In this document: positions 1 to 8,719 of the stretch, piece after piece
Layout: each line of letters starts with the position of its first letter
Position numbering within the stretch: position 1 is the stretch's first letter
Assembly (NCBI RefSeq): GCF_002007105.1
Contig: NZ_MVBC01000002.1
Coordinates: 1-64,000, forward strand
Direction: 5' to 3'
Length of the DNA stretch: 64,000 bases
DNA from: Hymenobacter sp. CRA2
GTDB taxonomy: Bacteria; Bacteroidota; Bacteroidia; Cytophagales; Hymenobacteraceae
Program-made: the position numbers and the translations under genes
Notes under the pieces: generated by a model
Database searches by the model: none
What the model saw: only the letters and a program-made list of their open reading frames with translations
What the model was told of the DNA's origin: nothing

Positions 1-145
1 CCTTGCCACTGCGAGTCAGTAAGGGGTTGAAAGCACTCAACCATAAGGGAACGGAAGCCTAGGAACTCCCGCCCCAACTTACTGGCTCGTTTCTGTTTAC
101 GCCCTACTCAATTCCCCAACACGCTCTAAGTCATTGCTGTAATCC

Positions 146-186
146 ATGAAACGAAGTCCCGGCTGCTAGTCGGGACTTCGTTTCAT
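146..186. terminator. Perfect 16-bp hairpin
   Basis: Positions 146-161 pair perfectly with 171-186 around a 9-nt loop. The stem starts ATGAAACGAAGTCCCG. It is symmetric and could end transcription from either side, but no long T run follows. Confidence 0.5.
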
Positions 187-372
187 GCACACGGTACAAC
201 CCTACCGCAAAGCTGACTCGTCGCTGTATCAAGCACCCTGCACTGCAGCTGGCAGCGCCTCGGTGAATTGGATGGTGGTCTGGGCGCGGCGGCCCTCGCG
301 GTAGGTTGGGAAGCTGCCACCCTTGAGCAGGATTGGCACCCAGGGCCCTTCTTGTTGAACCTGCTTCCTGGA

Positions 373-418
373 AAAGCCAATGGCCCCGGCAACAGTCGTT
401 GCCGGGGCCATTGGCTTT
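373..418. terminator. Perfect 21-bp hairpin, likely terminator of operon C
   Basis: Positions 373-393 pair perfectly with 398-418 around a 4-nt loop. The stem is GC-rich in the middle, with AAA and TTT at its ends. It lies about 65 bp past the stop codon of the symporter at 482, the last gene of the minus-strand operon, as expected of an intrinsic terminator. Confidence 0.6.
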
Positions 419-481
419 GAGCCAGTGCCGCATCGTTACGAAACATCAACTCACCATTTCACTATCTCACCACCTCACCAC

Positions 482-2068
482 TCAGTGTCCGTTGAACACC
501 ACGTACAGCGCCACCATCACCACGGCCAGGGCGGCCCAGAGCAGCTGCACACGGCGCGAAGTAGCGGGCAGGGCGGTGCGGTCGAAGGGTGTGCGGGGCT
601 GGTGAGTGCTGTCGAGCAAAGAGATGAGTACGGCGGCCAGCAGCAACGCGGCGAAGATGAAGAAGGACAAAACCAGGTAATGCGGCCAGAAGCTGTACTG
701 GCTGGGTGGCAATACCCAGAGATAGAGTACGCCTACGCCCAGGCTGAAGGCAGAGCCTACCGAAAGAATGGCGTTGACGGCCCGGCGGGTGGTGCGCGGC
801 CAGAAGACCGTCAGCAGGAACACGGCGGACAAGGGCGGCGCGATAAAGCCGAGGACGGCCTGGAACACGTCGAACAGGTTCAGGCCCTTTACCGCGTCGA
901 TGGCTAGGGCTACGAAGACGGCAAAGGCGCAGCCGACCAGCACTGTGAGGCGGCCGATACGCACTACGTCTTTCTCGGCGGCTTCGGGGTTGATGTTGCG
1001 GGCGTACACATCCATAGCGAAGACGGTGCTCAGGGCATTGAGCGAGGAGCTGATAGTGCCCACCAGCACGGCAATCAGCACGACGATAACCAGGCCCTTC
1101 ATGCCGGCGGGAAACAGGCTCGTTACCATCGTCATGTAGGCCTGATCGGGGCTGGCCAGATTCGGGAAGAGCACGTAGCAGAGCACGCCGGTGAGGATGA
1201 ACAACGGCAGCGACAGAATCTTAAGCCAGCCGATGAAGTTCACGCCCAGCTGGCCCTGCTCCAGGCTCTTGGCGCCCAGCACCGATTGCACCATGGCCTG
1301 ATCAGTACAGAAAAACGCCACGGCCGACACCGGGTAGCCCAGCAGGATGGCGTACCAGGGGTATTTCGGGTCGGAGGCGGGCTGGATGAGGTTCCAGTAG
1401 TGGCCCGGCACGCTGTGCCAGAGCTGCGTGAGCCCACCCACTTTCATCACCCCGATAACCGTCAGCGTGAGCGATACGCCGATGAGCAGCAGCATCTGAA
1501 ACACGTTGACGCGGGCAATGGCTTTCAGCCCCCCGGCGAAGGTGAAAAAGCCAGCGAACAAGACCAGCACGATAACCGACTGCCACATCGGAATGCCCAG
1601 AATCTGGCGCACTAGCACCCCGCCCGAGAACAGGCCCAGGGACAGCCAGGAAATCAGAATCTTGATCAGCGCGTACCAGGCCAGGATGTTCTGCGTGGAG
1701 CCGCCGTACTGCTGCCCCATAAAGCCGGGCATGGTGCTCACGCGAGCCGCCAGGTAGCGCGGGGCAAACACGGTGGCCAGCAAGAACAGGAACACGAAGG
1801 CGTACCACTCAAAATTCACCGCCACGATGCCGGTGCTGTAGCCGATGGAGGCAAACGCGAGCAGCATGGACGGCCCCACGTTGGTGCCCCACATATTGAA
1901 GCCGATGCTGGCCCAGCCCAGCGACTTGCTGGCCAGAAACTGGGAGTCTTCGGTCTGCTCCTTTTGCGCGGCGCTGGCCCGGTAGCCAATGCCCACGAGG
2001 ATGACGACGTAGGCCGCCACGATGGCGTAGTCCCAGAGGCTTAGCTGGCCGAGTAAATTGTTTCCCAT
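482..2068 (-). CDS. Sodium/solute symporter (SSS family)
   Basis: A 528-residue integral membrane protein of the sodium:solute symporter (SSS/SGLT-like) family, expected to bring a monosaccharide or uronate across the inner membrane with sodium. Repeated hydrophobic segments run along the whole length. The N-terminus begins with the first membrane helix (about residues 12-29) followed by a loop with SQFLASKSLGW, and Gly-rich helices follow as in SGLT-type carriers. It is the last gene of operon C, after the Gfo/Idh/MocA oxidoreductase and the rhamnosidase genes, so rhamnose or another pectin sugar is a reasonable guess. The substrate cannot be read from the sequence. Confidence 0.9.
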   Translation of the reverse strand: MGNNLLGQLSLWDYAIVAAYVVILVGIGYRASAAQKEQTEDSQFLASKSLGWASIGFNMWGTNVGPSMLLAFASIGYSTGIVAVNFEWYAFVFLFLLATVFAPRYLAARVSTMPGFMGQQYGGSTQNILAWYALIKILISWLSLGLFSGGVLVRQILGIPMWQSVIVLVLFAGFFTFAGGLKAIARVNVFQMLLLIGVSLTLTVIGVMKVGGLTQLWHSVPGHYWNLIQPASDPKYPWYAILLGYPVSAVAFFCTDQAMVQSVLGAKSLEQGQLGVNFIGWLKILSLPLFILTGVLCYVLFPNLASPDQAYMTMVTSLFPAGMKGLVIVVLIAVLVGTISSSLNALSTVFAMDVYARNINPEAAEKDVVRIGRLTVLVGCAFAVFVALAIDAVKGLNLFDVFQAVLGFIAPPLSAVFLLTVFWPRTTRRAVNAILSVGSAFSLGVGVLYLWVLPPSQYSFWPHYLVLSFFIFAALLLAAVLISLLDSTHQPRTPFDRTALPATSRRVQLLWAALAVVMVALYVVFNGH

Positions 2069-2120
2069 GCGGGGCGGGTGGGGTTAGTTCGGGTGGGAGT
2101 TAGAGCAGTATTCGCAGGGC

Positions 2121-2160
2121 GTCACATGGAGCGAAGCCGCACAGCCTCGCTTCATGTGAC
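2121..2160. repeat. Imperfect inverted repeat beside the tandem array
   Basis: GTCACATGgAGCGAaGC pairs with GCcTCGCTtCATGTGAC, 15 of 17 positions matching. The right arm ends exactly where the first 21-bp tandem unit begins. Confidence 0.6.
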
Positions 2161-2365
2161 AAGGCGTTCAACGGCCGTGGCAATGACCTTGCGCGAGGTG
2201 ACAAGAAGTTCGCTGAAGGTGACATGGACTTCACGGGGGCTGGCATGAGGTTCAATGACCGTGGCATGAACCTCAATGCAGGTGACATGAACCTTGCAAG
2301 AGGTGGCAAGACGTTCAAACGAGGTGGCAATGACCTCAACGGAGGCGTCAGGAACCTTGATGGAT
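2156..2365. repeat. 21-bp tandem repeat, ten degenerate copies
   Basis: Ten consecutive units of exactly 21 bp start at 2156, 2177, 2198, 2219, 2240, 2261, 2282, 2303, 2324 and 2345, with a partial eleventh from 2366. Most units begin GTGGCA or GTGACA and carry TTCAA or CTCAA in the middle. Units differ at many positions, but no insertion or deletion breaks the period. Because 21 is a multiple of three, plus-strand frames read as heptapeptides rich in Gly, Asn and Met. There is no sign of a gene start or of family similarity. Confidence 0.85.
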
Positions 2366-2384
2366 GTGGCAAGGGGGCAACGTC

Positions 2385-2443
2385 AGCACGCGAGATGCCT
2401 GGCTACGCCTTCCTTCGGTTCGATAAGCTCGGCATGACGTTCT
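2385..2443. repeat. Partial copy of the CGTCATGTCGAGC palindrome family
   Basis: Contains the conserved CAGCACGCGAGATG block followed by AAGCTCGGCATGACGTTCT, the right-hand end of the dispersed palindrome family seen in full at 23537, 30308, 49953 and 56297. The left half is missing. Confidence 0.6.
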
Positions 2444-2461
2444 TTTGCGGGCGGTTTCGGA

Positions 2462-3532
2462 TTACAGCTGCACGCCGTGCTCGTCGAGCAGCTCCTGCAC
2501 GCGCACCGGGCGGCCGGTTTGCAGGGAGCGGTCCATGGCCTGCAGCAGGGCGATGGTGCCGATGCCCTCGCGAATGTTGGGGTAGGCGGTGAAGCCCTCG
2601 GTGATGGAGTCGGCGAAGTATTCGAGGTAGTTCTGGTACTCGCCGGCGTGGTGGCTTTTGCCCTCGAAGCGGAAGTAGTGCTTGAGCTTATGCTCCCACG
2701 TGACGATGCGCTCCTCGCCGGTGCGGTCGGTAATGGCGTAGCGCAGGTCCATGTAGTCGGCCTGGCTGGCGCCCTCGGTGCCGCGCAGGATGCAGCTCAT
2801 TTCCGAGTCGCGGGTGACGGGCTGCACCGGGCCGGTGTACGCGCCGCTGACGCGGGCCACGCGGCCGTCGGTGGCCTTGAAGATGAAGTGCATGGTGTCC
2901 TGGTGCTTGAGCCCGCCTGCCCGGCCGTTGGCGCTGAGCATACCGTAGCCCATGACTTCCTCGATGTTGGGCAAGTACCAGCGGATGAAGTCCACGGGGT
3001 GGCTCAGGCCGCCGTAGAGCCACTTGAAGCTTTCCTGCAAGGACCAGCCCTTGGCCAGAAACCAGCGGTGGTCGGCGTGGTAGTAGCCCTCGATGGTAAT
3101 CAGCTCCCCGATCAGGCCGGCCTCGAAGTCGGCGCGCTGCCGCTTGACGGGTTCGAAAAAGCGGGAGCTTTGGCCGATAAACACCTTTTTGCCGGTTTGC
3201 TCGGCCAGGGCCAGCAGCTCGTTGGCCTTGGAGAGGTCGTCGATAAAGGGCTTGGTGCACACCACGTGCTTGCCCGCCCGCAGGGCCTGCGCCACGTGCT
3301 CGGCGTGCAGGTGGTCGGGGGTGTAGATGGCAATGATGTCGATTTCGGGGTCGTCGAGCAGGTCCTGGTAGTTCGGCGTGACGCGGCCCTGAAACTGAAA
3401 CTCGGCCACGCGGTGGCGGCACAGCTCCTCGTTACGGTCGCAGATGGCGCGCAACTCCAGCTTCTCGCTTTGCAGGGCGGCCGACATGGTGCTTCTCCCC
3501 TCGCCCAGGCCCAGGATTCCTAATTTCAGCAT
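2462..3532 (-). CDS. Gfo/Idh/MocA family oxidoreductase
   Basis: A 356-residue cytoplasmic NAD(P)-dependent sugar dehydrogenase-like protein. A Rossmann fold opens the protein with the dinucleotide motif GILGLGEGRS (residues 5-14). Cys92-Thr-Lys94-Pro95 is the position of the family's catalytic EKP lysine. The alpha/beta C-terminal domain follows. Family members oxidise or reduce hydroxyl groups on sugars, inositols and their derivatives. It sits in operon C between the mutarotase-like gene and the symporter, consistent with intracellular processing of a released pectin sugar. The substrate is unknown. The start is the only ATG giving a complete Rossmann motif. Confidence 0.9.
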   Translation of the reverse strand: MLKLGILGLGEGRSTMSAALQSEKLELRAICDRNEELCRHRVAEFQFQGRVTPNYQDLLDDPEIDIIAIYTPDHLHAEHVAQALRAGKHVVCTKPFIDDLSKANELLALAEQTGKKVFIGQSSRFFEPVKRQRADFEAGLIGELITIEGYYHADHRWFLAKGWSLQESFKWLYGGLSHPVDFIRWYLPNIEEVMGYGMLSANGRAGGLKHQDTMHFIFKATDGRVARVSGAYTGPVQPVTRDSEMSCILRGTEGASQADYMDLRYAITDRTGEERIVTWEHKLKHYFRFEGKSHHAGEYQNYLEYFADSITEGFTAYPNIREGIGTIALLQAMDRSLQTGRPVRVQELLDEHGVQL

Positions 3533-3575
3533 TGCTTGAGTTGTCAGTTGGTAGTGGTTGATGGTCAGGGCGGGG

Positions 3576-4346
3576 TTACTTTTTAACCGGCGGCGCGTTT
3601 TTGGCCGGCGGCGCGGCTACGGGCTCGAAGGTCACCCAGGTCTGGGTGGAATCGGCCTCGGGCAAGGGGCGCTGAAACTGCTTCATCAGCTGGTTCCACT
3701 CGTCCACGCGCGGGTTGTTGTCGGTGGTTTTGGGGTTCAGCTCGTCCAGGGTTTTGCCCTTCGGAATGCTGATGATGACCAGCAGCTGCTGGTTCTGCTG
3801 GAATACCTGCAGTTGCTGGAAACTGGCGTTGCAGAAGCCCTGGCTCACTTCGGGCCACTCGACAGCCTGTTTCTCGTGCAAGCTGAGGTAGCGGCGCTGC
3901 AGGAGCGTGTCTTCCACCAGGCCGGTGCTCAGGATGACGTTGTCCCAGCGCTTGGCCAGGGTTTTATCGGTGCAGCTGCTGCGGTCGAAGCGGTAGAACG
4001 GGGCTTCGTAGAACTGCAGGCGCGTGTTGGTATAGTCCTTTTTCAGGGAGAACATCAGCTCCTTGATCTGCTCCGTGGGGCCGTAGACCAGCAGGTAGTT
4101 GCGCCAGCCGTAGATGCTGCTGACAGGCAAGCCTTGCTTCTGGCACAAGGCCTGCAGCTTGGCCGGCAGCAGCGGCTTGCCCGTTATTTCCTGGAGCTGC
4201 AGCACGGAGGTGCTGCTGGCATTCTGGGCATAGCTGCCGATGCTCAGCAGCCACAGCAGCAGGGCTATTCCAAGCACGCGGCGCGGACGACGTTTCTCGC
4301 GGAGGGTTGCAGTGTTTTGCGCAGTGGGTCGTAGAAGTTGTTTCAT
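3576..4346 (-). CDS. Secreted L-rhamnose mutarotase-like protein
   Basis: A 256-residue protein with a hydrophobic export segment (about residues 25-41) and two ferredoxin-like parts. The second (about 140-240) resembles L-rhamnose mutarotase: YLSLHEKQ with His157, then WPE at 164-166, like the H...WPE arrangement of RhaM. Mutarotases interconvert alpha and beta anomers of rhamnose. Its start overlaps the stop of the upstream GH78 rhamnosidase in a TAATG junction, implying translational coupling, so it may act on rhamnose as it is released. Length is over twice that of E. coli RhaM. The first half (about 45-135) is a diverged second copy or another domain. Export is predicted; activity is inferred. 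Confidence 0.7.
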   Translation of the reverse strand: MKQLLRPTAQNTATLREKRRPRRVLGIALLLWLLSIGSYAQNASSTSVLQLQEITGKPLLPAKLQALCQKQGLPVSSIYGWRNYLLVYGPTEQIKELMFSLKKDYTNTRLQFYEAPFYRFDRSSCTDKTLAKRWDNVILSTGLVEDTLLQRRYLSLHEKQAVEWPEVSQGFCNASFQQLQVFQQNQQLLVIISIPKGKTLDELNPKTTDNNPRVDEWNQLMKQFQRPLPEADSTQTWVTFEPVAAPPAKNAPPVKK

Positions 4347-6541
4347 TACAATGCTTGGTAAGTCACCACGTACTCGCGGCCGGGCTGCAGCTGCAGTTCG
4401 TACTGGCCGTTGCCTTTGGCTTCGATTTTGGCGCCTTTGCAGTTGGGTTTTGATTTACTCTTGAAGCGCAGGGTACCGGTGCCGCTAGTGCCTTTCACTT
4501 TCAGCTCTTTGGTGGTGGCGCGCACGGCAATGTCGCCCTGGGGCGTGGGCACGGAGCCTTCCATCCACTGCAGGCCGCCGAGGGTGGGCACCACTTCGTA
4601 GGTGGCGTAACCGGCCGAGAGGGGCTTGACGCCGAGGTAGTACTTGCCCAGCAGGTAAATCGGGCTGGCGCCCCAGGCATGGCAGAGGCTTTTGCCGAAG
4701 GGGCGGCCGTACATCGTGAGGTGCTCGGTGCCCTTCTTGGTCGGGTCGTATTCTTCCCAGAAGGCGGTGGCGCCTTCGTTGAGCATGCCGCCCCAATAGG
4801 TCTTCATTTCCTTGAGCACGTAGGGCTGCTCGCCGAGGGCGCAGAGGGCTTCCAGCTCGTAGAAGCGCATGTAGGGCGTGGTGATTTTGGCCACCCCGGG
4901 GTTCAGCAGCACCGATTTTTTCACCTGCTGCTCCTGCTCCGGGCTGAGGTAGTCGAAGAAGATGGCGAACATGTTGGCGTAGCGGGTCACGTTCTCCGTC
5001 GGCTGCCCGGCCACGCGGCTGTGCACCAGCGCGCCCTTGGCCGGGTTCCAGTAGGTGGCGAAGATTTTAGTTTTCAGATCAGCCGCCAACTGCTGGTACT
5101 TCTGGGCGCCGGCCGGGTCATTCACCAGGTTGGCGCACAGCGCCATGCTTTCCAGGCTGCGGCACAAGAGCAGCTGCTCGAAGCTGACTTCGCCCTTCTT
5201 GCTCAGCCCGTCGGCCCAGTCGATGAATACCCAGTCGCCGGCCAGGCCTTCCATGTAGCCGTCCTTGTTGCGACGCGAGAGGCAGTAGTCCATCAGGCTC
5301 TGCATGCGCGGGTAGAGCTGCTGCACCACGGTTTTGTCGCCGGTGTACTGGTAGGCGTCGTAAATGCCAATAAACCAGTAGAAGGTGTAGTCCATGATGG
5401 TATTGACGTGGCTGGTAACCGGGTCCTTGCCGCGCAGGGCGAAGGTGGTACGGTTCACGGTCGGCGTGTCGAAGTACAGGTAGTAGTTCATCAGGTAGCT
5501 CTGGTAGGCGTCGCCCGACCATACCCACCTATCCCGCTTGATGCCGTCGATGAAAAACTCCCGCGACGTGAGCTGCATGGTGTAGGCGGCCACGTCCCAG
5601 ATCTTGTTCAGCTGCTCATCCGAGCACCGGAACCGGCCCCGCTCCGTCAGCGGCGCGTACTCGTAGAGCATGGACACCGAATCCACGGTCACGCCCTTCT
5701 CGGGCCGGATATTCACGAAGCGAAAGGCCTTAGTCAAAGTCGTGAGCTTGTCGGCTTTCTGCGGCTGGTTTACCTCCAGGCGCTCCAGCGTCTCGCAGCC
5801 CTCCACGCTCAGCGCCTCCTCCTTCGATTCGCCGAAGTACAGGGTGGTCGGCCCCTGCCCTTGCAGGCCGTGCAGGCGCACGTAGCCGAAGGTTTCGCGC
5901 CCGAAATCCACCAGCATACTGCCGTCGGCATTGCGTGTGACCTTGGCGGCCCGGCGCGGCTCGGTTTTGAGCTTGAAGGCCGAAGGCAGCCCCTGGGCCT
6001 CGTTGAAGTTCCAGGAGCCGGCCGTCAGCCAGGTGGTGCCCGACTGGTCCGAGACCTTGCCCGAGGCGTCAATCCACTCCTTGTCCTCGTAGGTCACCAG
6101 CCACTTGCCGTCGGTGCCGATGGTTTTGCCCTGCACGAACACCGCCGGCACGTGCTGCTGGTTGTATACCTTGATGTTGAGCCGGTGCTTGCCGGCCGGC
6201 ACCGTCAGGCGCGTGGGGTAGCCGGTGATGAGCTTGCCGTCGAGCTTGACGTTGTACTGGCCCTCGGCGCGCAGCTCCACCTGCTCGGCCTCTTTCAGGT
6301 CGAAGTCTTGGTGAAAATCGATGAGCGGGTAGTGGCTATCCAGCCGCCAGAACGGCGGGAAAAAGGAGCCGCGCTCGGTGCGGCGGTTCTGCATCTGGTT
6401 GCTGAGCCAGATTTCGTAGTCGCCGGGGTACCAGATCCAGGTGGCCTTGCTGGCCTGCTGGGCCTGGGAGGTTTCGGCGGCTAGTAGCGCCAGCGCGGCA
6501 GCGGCGGCAGCGGTGAATTGTTTCAGGGTAGCGTGGGGCAT
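4346..6541 (-). CDS. Alpha-L-rhamnosidase, GH78
   Basis: A secreted 731-residue enzyme expected to remove terminal alpha-L-rhamnose from pectin side chains. The chosen start (codon at 6539-6541) gives a classic signal peptide ending TSQAQQ; an upstream in-frame ATG at 6631 would put 30 charged residues before it. Beta-sandwich domains occupy about residues 30-290. The (alpha/alpha)6 catalytic domain follows with DGIKRDR (332-338) and WSGD (341-344), the acidic motif of GH78. A beta-sandwich closes the chain. The organisation resembles the RG-II rhamnosidase BT1001 of Bacteroides thetaiotaomicron, recalled from family knowledge. It is coupled to the downstream mutarotase-like gene. Confidence 0.88.
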   Translation of the reverse strand: MPHATLKQFTAAAAAALALLAAETSQAQQASKATWIWYPGDYEIWLSNQMQNRRTERGSFFPPFWRLDSHYPLIDFHQDFDLKEAEQVELRAEGQYNVKLDGKLITGYPTRLTVPAGKHRLNIKVYNQQHVPAVFVQGKTIGTDGKWLVTYEDKEWIDASGKVSDQSGTTWLTAGSWNFNEAQGLPSAFKLKTEPRRAAKVTRNADGSMLVDFGRETFGYVRLHGLQGQGPTTLYFGESKEEALSVEGCETLERLEVNQPQKADKLTTLTKAFRFVNIRPEKGVTVDSVSMLYEYAPLTERGRFRCSDEQLNKIWDVAAYTMQLTSREFFIDGIKRDRWVWSGDAYQSYLMNYYLYFDTPTVNRTTFALRGKDPVTSHVNTIMDYTFYWFIGIYDAYQYTGDKTVVQQLYPRMQSLMDYCLSRRNKDGYMEGLAGDWVFIDWADGLSKKGEVSFEQLLLCRSLESMALCANLVNDPAGAQKYQQLAADLKTKIFATYWNPAKGALVHSRVAGQPTENVTRYANMFAIFFDYLSPEQEQQVKKSVLLNPGVAKITTPYMRFYELEALCALGEQPYVLKEMKTYWGGMLNEGATAFWEEYDPTKKGTEHLTMYGRPFGKSLCHAWGASPIYLLGKYYLGVKPLSAGYATYEVVPTLGGLQWMEGSVPTPQGDIAVRATTKELKVKGTSGTGTLRFKSKSKPNCKGAKIEAKGNGQYELQLQPGREYVVTYQAL

Positions 6542-6593
6542 CAGGGGAAGTTGATGTTCTGCGTTTCTCGGGCTAGAGTCGAGAACTACCAGG

Positions 6594-6787
6594 CCGTCAT
6601 GCTCGATTTGGCGTCCGCGCAGTCGAAGCATCTCTACCGCTTCGTCTGCTCCTCTCGGCCGTCATTCCGAGCATGTCGTGCATCAAGCGAGGATCGGTGC
6701 TGACGTTGGGTAGTATTCTTTTTCGTTGGGGTTACTATCCGATGTCAGCACGCGAGATGTCTCGGCTTCGCTCGACATGACGTTCTT
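6594..6787. repeat. Dispersed palindromic repeat, composite copy
   Basis: Starts CGTCATGCTCGA and ends CTCGACATGACGTTCT, with the conserved internal blocks TCGTTGGGGTTACTATCC and GTCAGCACGCGAGATG. An additional segment (AGTCGAAGCATCTCTACC and onward) occurs again at 17130 and 58030. It fills the gap between the GH141-like and GH78 genes. Confidence 0.65.
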
Positions 6788-6791
6788 ATAG

Positions 6792-8705
6792 TTACTGCTG
6801 GCTCTTTCCGGCCTTGGACTCCGCTTTCGGCATGGTCCCGCCCAGGTCGCGGAAAGCGGCTTCGAGGCCGGCAGCCTGCTTAATGGCGTCGGACACCATG
6901 GGGCCGTTGTTTTTCCAGACGTTATTGGGGCCGTTGGCATTGGCCAGGAACTTCTCCGCCGGGCACCAGTTGTCCTGCACCGTGATGCCCGAGGAGCCTT
7001 CGTCGAGGTAGAGGTAAAACCAGTGCTCGGGGTCGTGCACGTAGGCGGCGCGGCCGATTTCGTCCACGCGGTTTTCGCTGATGACGGTGCCGGGCTGGGC
7101 CGAGAGGGTGTACACGCCGGCCACGTCGTAGGTATGCTGGGCGTAGTGGTGGATGTAGTTCTGGGTCACGCGGTTGTCGCGCATGGCGTTGGCCGTCTTG
7201 GTCCAGCCCCAGCCCAGGCTGATACCGGTGTAGGGCACCTGGCTGATTTCGTTGTGGCGGATGGTGGTCTGGCGCACGTAGCCAGCCGTGACGGCGCAGG
7301 CGCCCCAGTCCTCGTTGCCGCAGTCGGTAAAGAGGTTGTTTTCCACCAGCTCATTCGAGCAGATTTCCCGCTCGTCCTTGGGCAGGTAAGGCAGATGGGT
7401 TTCGATGCCGGGGTCGGAGAACTTGCCCAGCTGCAGGCCGTTCACGGCCACGTCGCGGAAGGTGCAGCCGACGATGACGTCGTCGTGGGTGCCCTGCTGG
7501 TAGTCGAGGCCGGAGGCGCCCAGGTGCTCGAAGCGGCAGCGCTCGAAGCGGGTGTGGTCGGCGCCGCTGAGCTGCACCGCCCCAGGCGGGCGGCCAATCC
7601 ACGCCTGGTTTTCCAGGCCAGCTTTGTCGGGCGTACCGGGCTTGGCCAGGGAGTAGCCGTCGAGCAGATACATACCGGCCTGCAGGGGCACGTGGCCCTG
7701 CTCGGAGGGGCGCAGCCAAGTAGTGTAGGCGAAGGTCAGGCCCTTGAACTGGACATGGCTCACCGGCGCGTCAAGGCTTCCCGCCACCTGCACCAGGGTT
7801 TCCAGCGCGGGCACTACGGTTTGGGCGCTGCTCATCGTTTCGCCGGGGCGGGGCCAGTACAGCACCTGCCGATGGGCCTGGTCGTAGTACCATTCGCCGG
7901 GCTCATCGAGCAGTTCCGGGGCATTGGCAAGGTAAAAGGCCGAGCTGCCGTTTTTGCCGTCGATAATGGGCCGGGGCCAGGGGTGCTCAAACTGCACCCG
8001 GCTTTCGGGCTCGTGAAAAGTTACCCGCGCTTCCTTGCCCTGCACGGTCACCGCCTTCACGCGCAGCACGTTGACGGCCCACATCTGGTGCAGCACCATT
8101 TCCAGCTGCCCGGCCCGCTGCACGCCGCCGAGCGCGGCGGCCGGAATCCAGGCTTCGCGCTTGTCGGTGTCCCAGCGCAGCAGGCGGGGCAGGTTGTCGT
8201 TGTTGGGCGTGCGGGCGCGCACAGCCTTGCGGCCATTCACCCACAGCTGCCGAAAATCCAAGTTACGGCCGGCCAGCAGGGGCGCATCGGCCACCCACAC
8301 CTGCCCTTGCGCGGCTTTGGGCAGACCTGGCACAGCCGCCACGGCCTTTTTCCAGCCCGTCACCGGCACACCGCCGCTAAGTACCGGCTGCTCCCCGGGC
8401 GCGGCTTCGATGATGGTCGGGCTCGTGGCCGTGCCGGCATCCTCGGGCCGGAACAGCCAGGGCTCGGACAGCCGGTACTCGCCGCCTTTCACCCAGATGT
8501 GCACGCCGTTTTGCACCGAAGCATCGCGGAGGCGGCGCAGGTCGCGGGCCTGGCGCAGGGCCATGGTCAGCGTGGCCAGGGGCTTGTCGGCAGTGCCGGG
8601 GTTGCGGTCGGAGCCGGTAGGCGCCACCCATATGTCGGCGGCAACGGCTGGTGCGCTCAGCAGAGTAGCGGCGAGAAGCAGGCTAACGGAAATTGAGCGG
8701 GTCAT
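6792..8705 (-). CDS. Right-handed beta-helix glycosidase, GH141-like
   Basis: A secreted 637-residue protein. The start at 8703-8705 gives a signal peptide ending AVAADIW; the longer frame runs into a palindromic repeat. The mature protein opens with IWVAPTGSDRNPG, typical of DUF1565 beta-helix proteins, then a strand-rich N-domain with QLWVNGRKAVRARTPN, and repeated helix coils with Asn/Asp ladders (NNLFTDCGNEDWGA, MRDNRVTQNYIHHY). This matches the layout of GH141, whose founder BT1002 removes alpha-L-fucose in RG-II. Family assignment comes from recognition of overall pattern, and catalytic residues were not verified. It could also be a related uncharacterised beta-helix hydrolase. Confidence 0.7.
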   Translation of the reverse strand: MTRSISVSLLLAATLLSAPAVAADIWVAPTGSDRNPGTADKPLATLTMALRQARDLRRLRDASVQNGVHIWVKGGEYRLSEPWLFRPEDAGTATSPTIIEAAPGEQPVLSGGVPVTGWKKAVAAVPGLPKAAQGQVWVADAPLLAGRNLDFRQLWVNGRKAVRARTPNNDNLPRLLRWDTDKREAWIPAAALGGVQRAGQLEMVLHQMWAVNVLRVKAVTVQGKEARVTFHEPESRVQFEHPWPRPIIDGKNGSSAFYLANAPELLDEPGEWYYDQAHRQVLYWPRPGETMSSAQTVVPALETLVQVAGSLDAPVSHVQFKGLTFAYTTWLRPSEQGHVPLQAGMYLLDGYSLAKPGTPDKAGLENQAWIGRPPGAVQLSGADHTRFERCRFEHLGASGLDYQQGTHDDVIVGCTFRDVAVNGLQLGKFSDPGIETHLPYLPKDEREICSNELVENNLFTDCGNEDWGACAVTAGYVRQTTIRHNEISQVPYTGISLGWGWTKTANAMRDNRVTQNYIHHYAQHTYDVAGVYTLSAQPGTVISENRVDEIGRAAYVHDPEHWFYLYLDEGSSGITVQDNWCPAEKFLANANGPNNVWKNNGPMVSDAIKQAAGLEAAFRDLGGTMPKAESKAGKSQQ

Positions 8706-8719
8706 TGAGCGGGTCAGAG

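Larger units (their letters stand above)
1..481. other. Gene-free left edge with two perfect hairpins
   Basis: No convincing gene is seen here. The stretch lies downstream of the minus-strand symporter and contains two long perfect inverted repeats, listed separately. Between them (about 229-365) a minus-strand reading frame has plausible composition but no recognisable family, and its ends run into the hairpins, so it is not called. Confidence 0.5.
2069..2461. other. 393-bp intergenic region with hairpin and tandem repeat
   Basis: This gap between the oxidoreductase (starts 3532) and the symporter (starts 2068) holds three things: an imperfect 17-bp stem at 2121-2160, ten 21-bp tandem repeats at 2156-2365, and a partial copy of the dispersed palindrome family at about 2385-2443. 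No real gene is supported. Reading frames across the tandem repeat give only heptapeptide repeats. Confidence 0.6.

Noticed and set aside
229-411. Minus-strand frame with protein-like composition at the left edge
   Set aside because: Its start lies inside a perfect hairpin and it matches no family I recognise; it could be a gene remnant but support is too weak.
2156-2365. CRISPR array
   Set aside because: Units are contiguous degenerate 21-mers with no spacers, and no cas gene is present.
2224-2592. Plus-strand frame of heptapeptide repeats
   Set aside because: It is produced by the 21-bp tandem repeat (a multiple of three) and runs antisense into the oxidoreductase gene; no start signal or family.
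4679-6484. Long open frames on the opposite strand of the glycosidase genes
   Set aside because: High GC content leaves long stop-free shadows; their sequences are rich in His, Val and Gly and show no domain.
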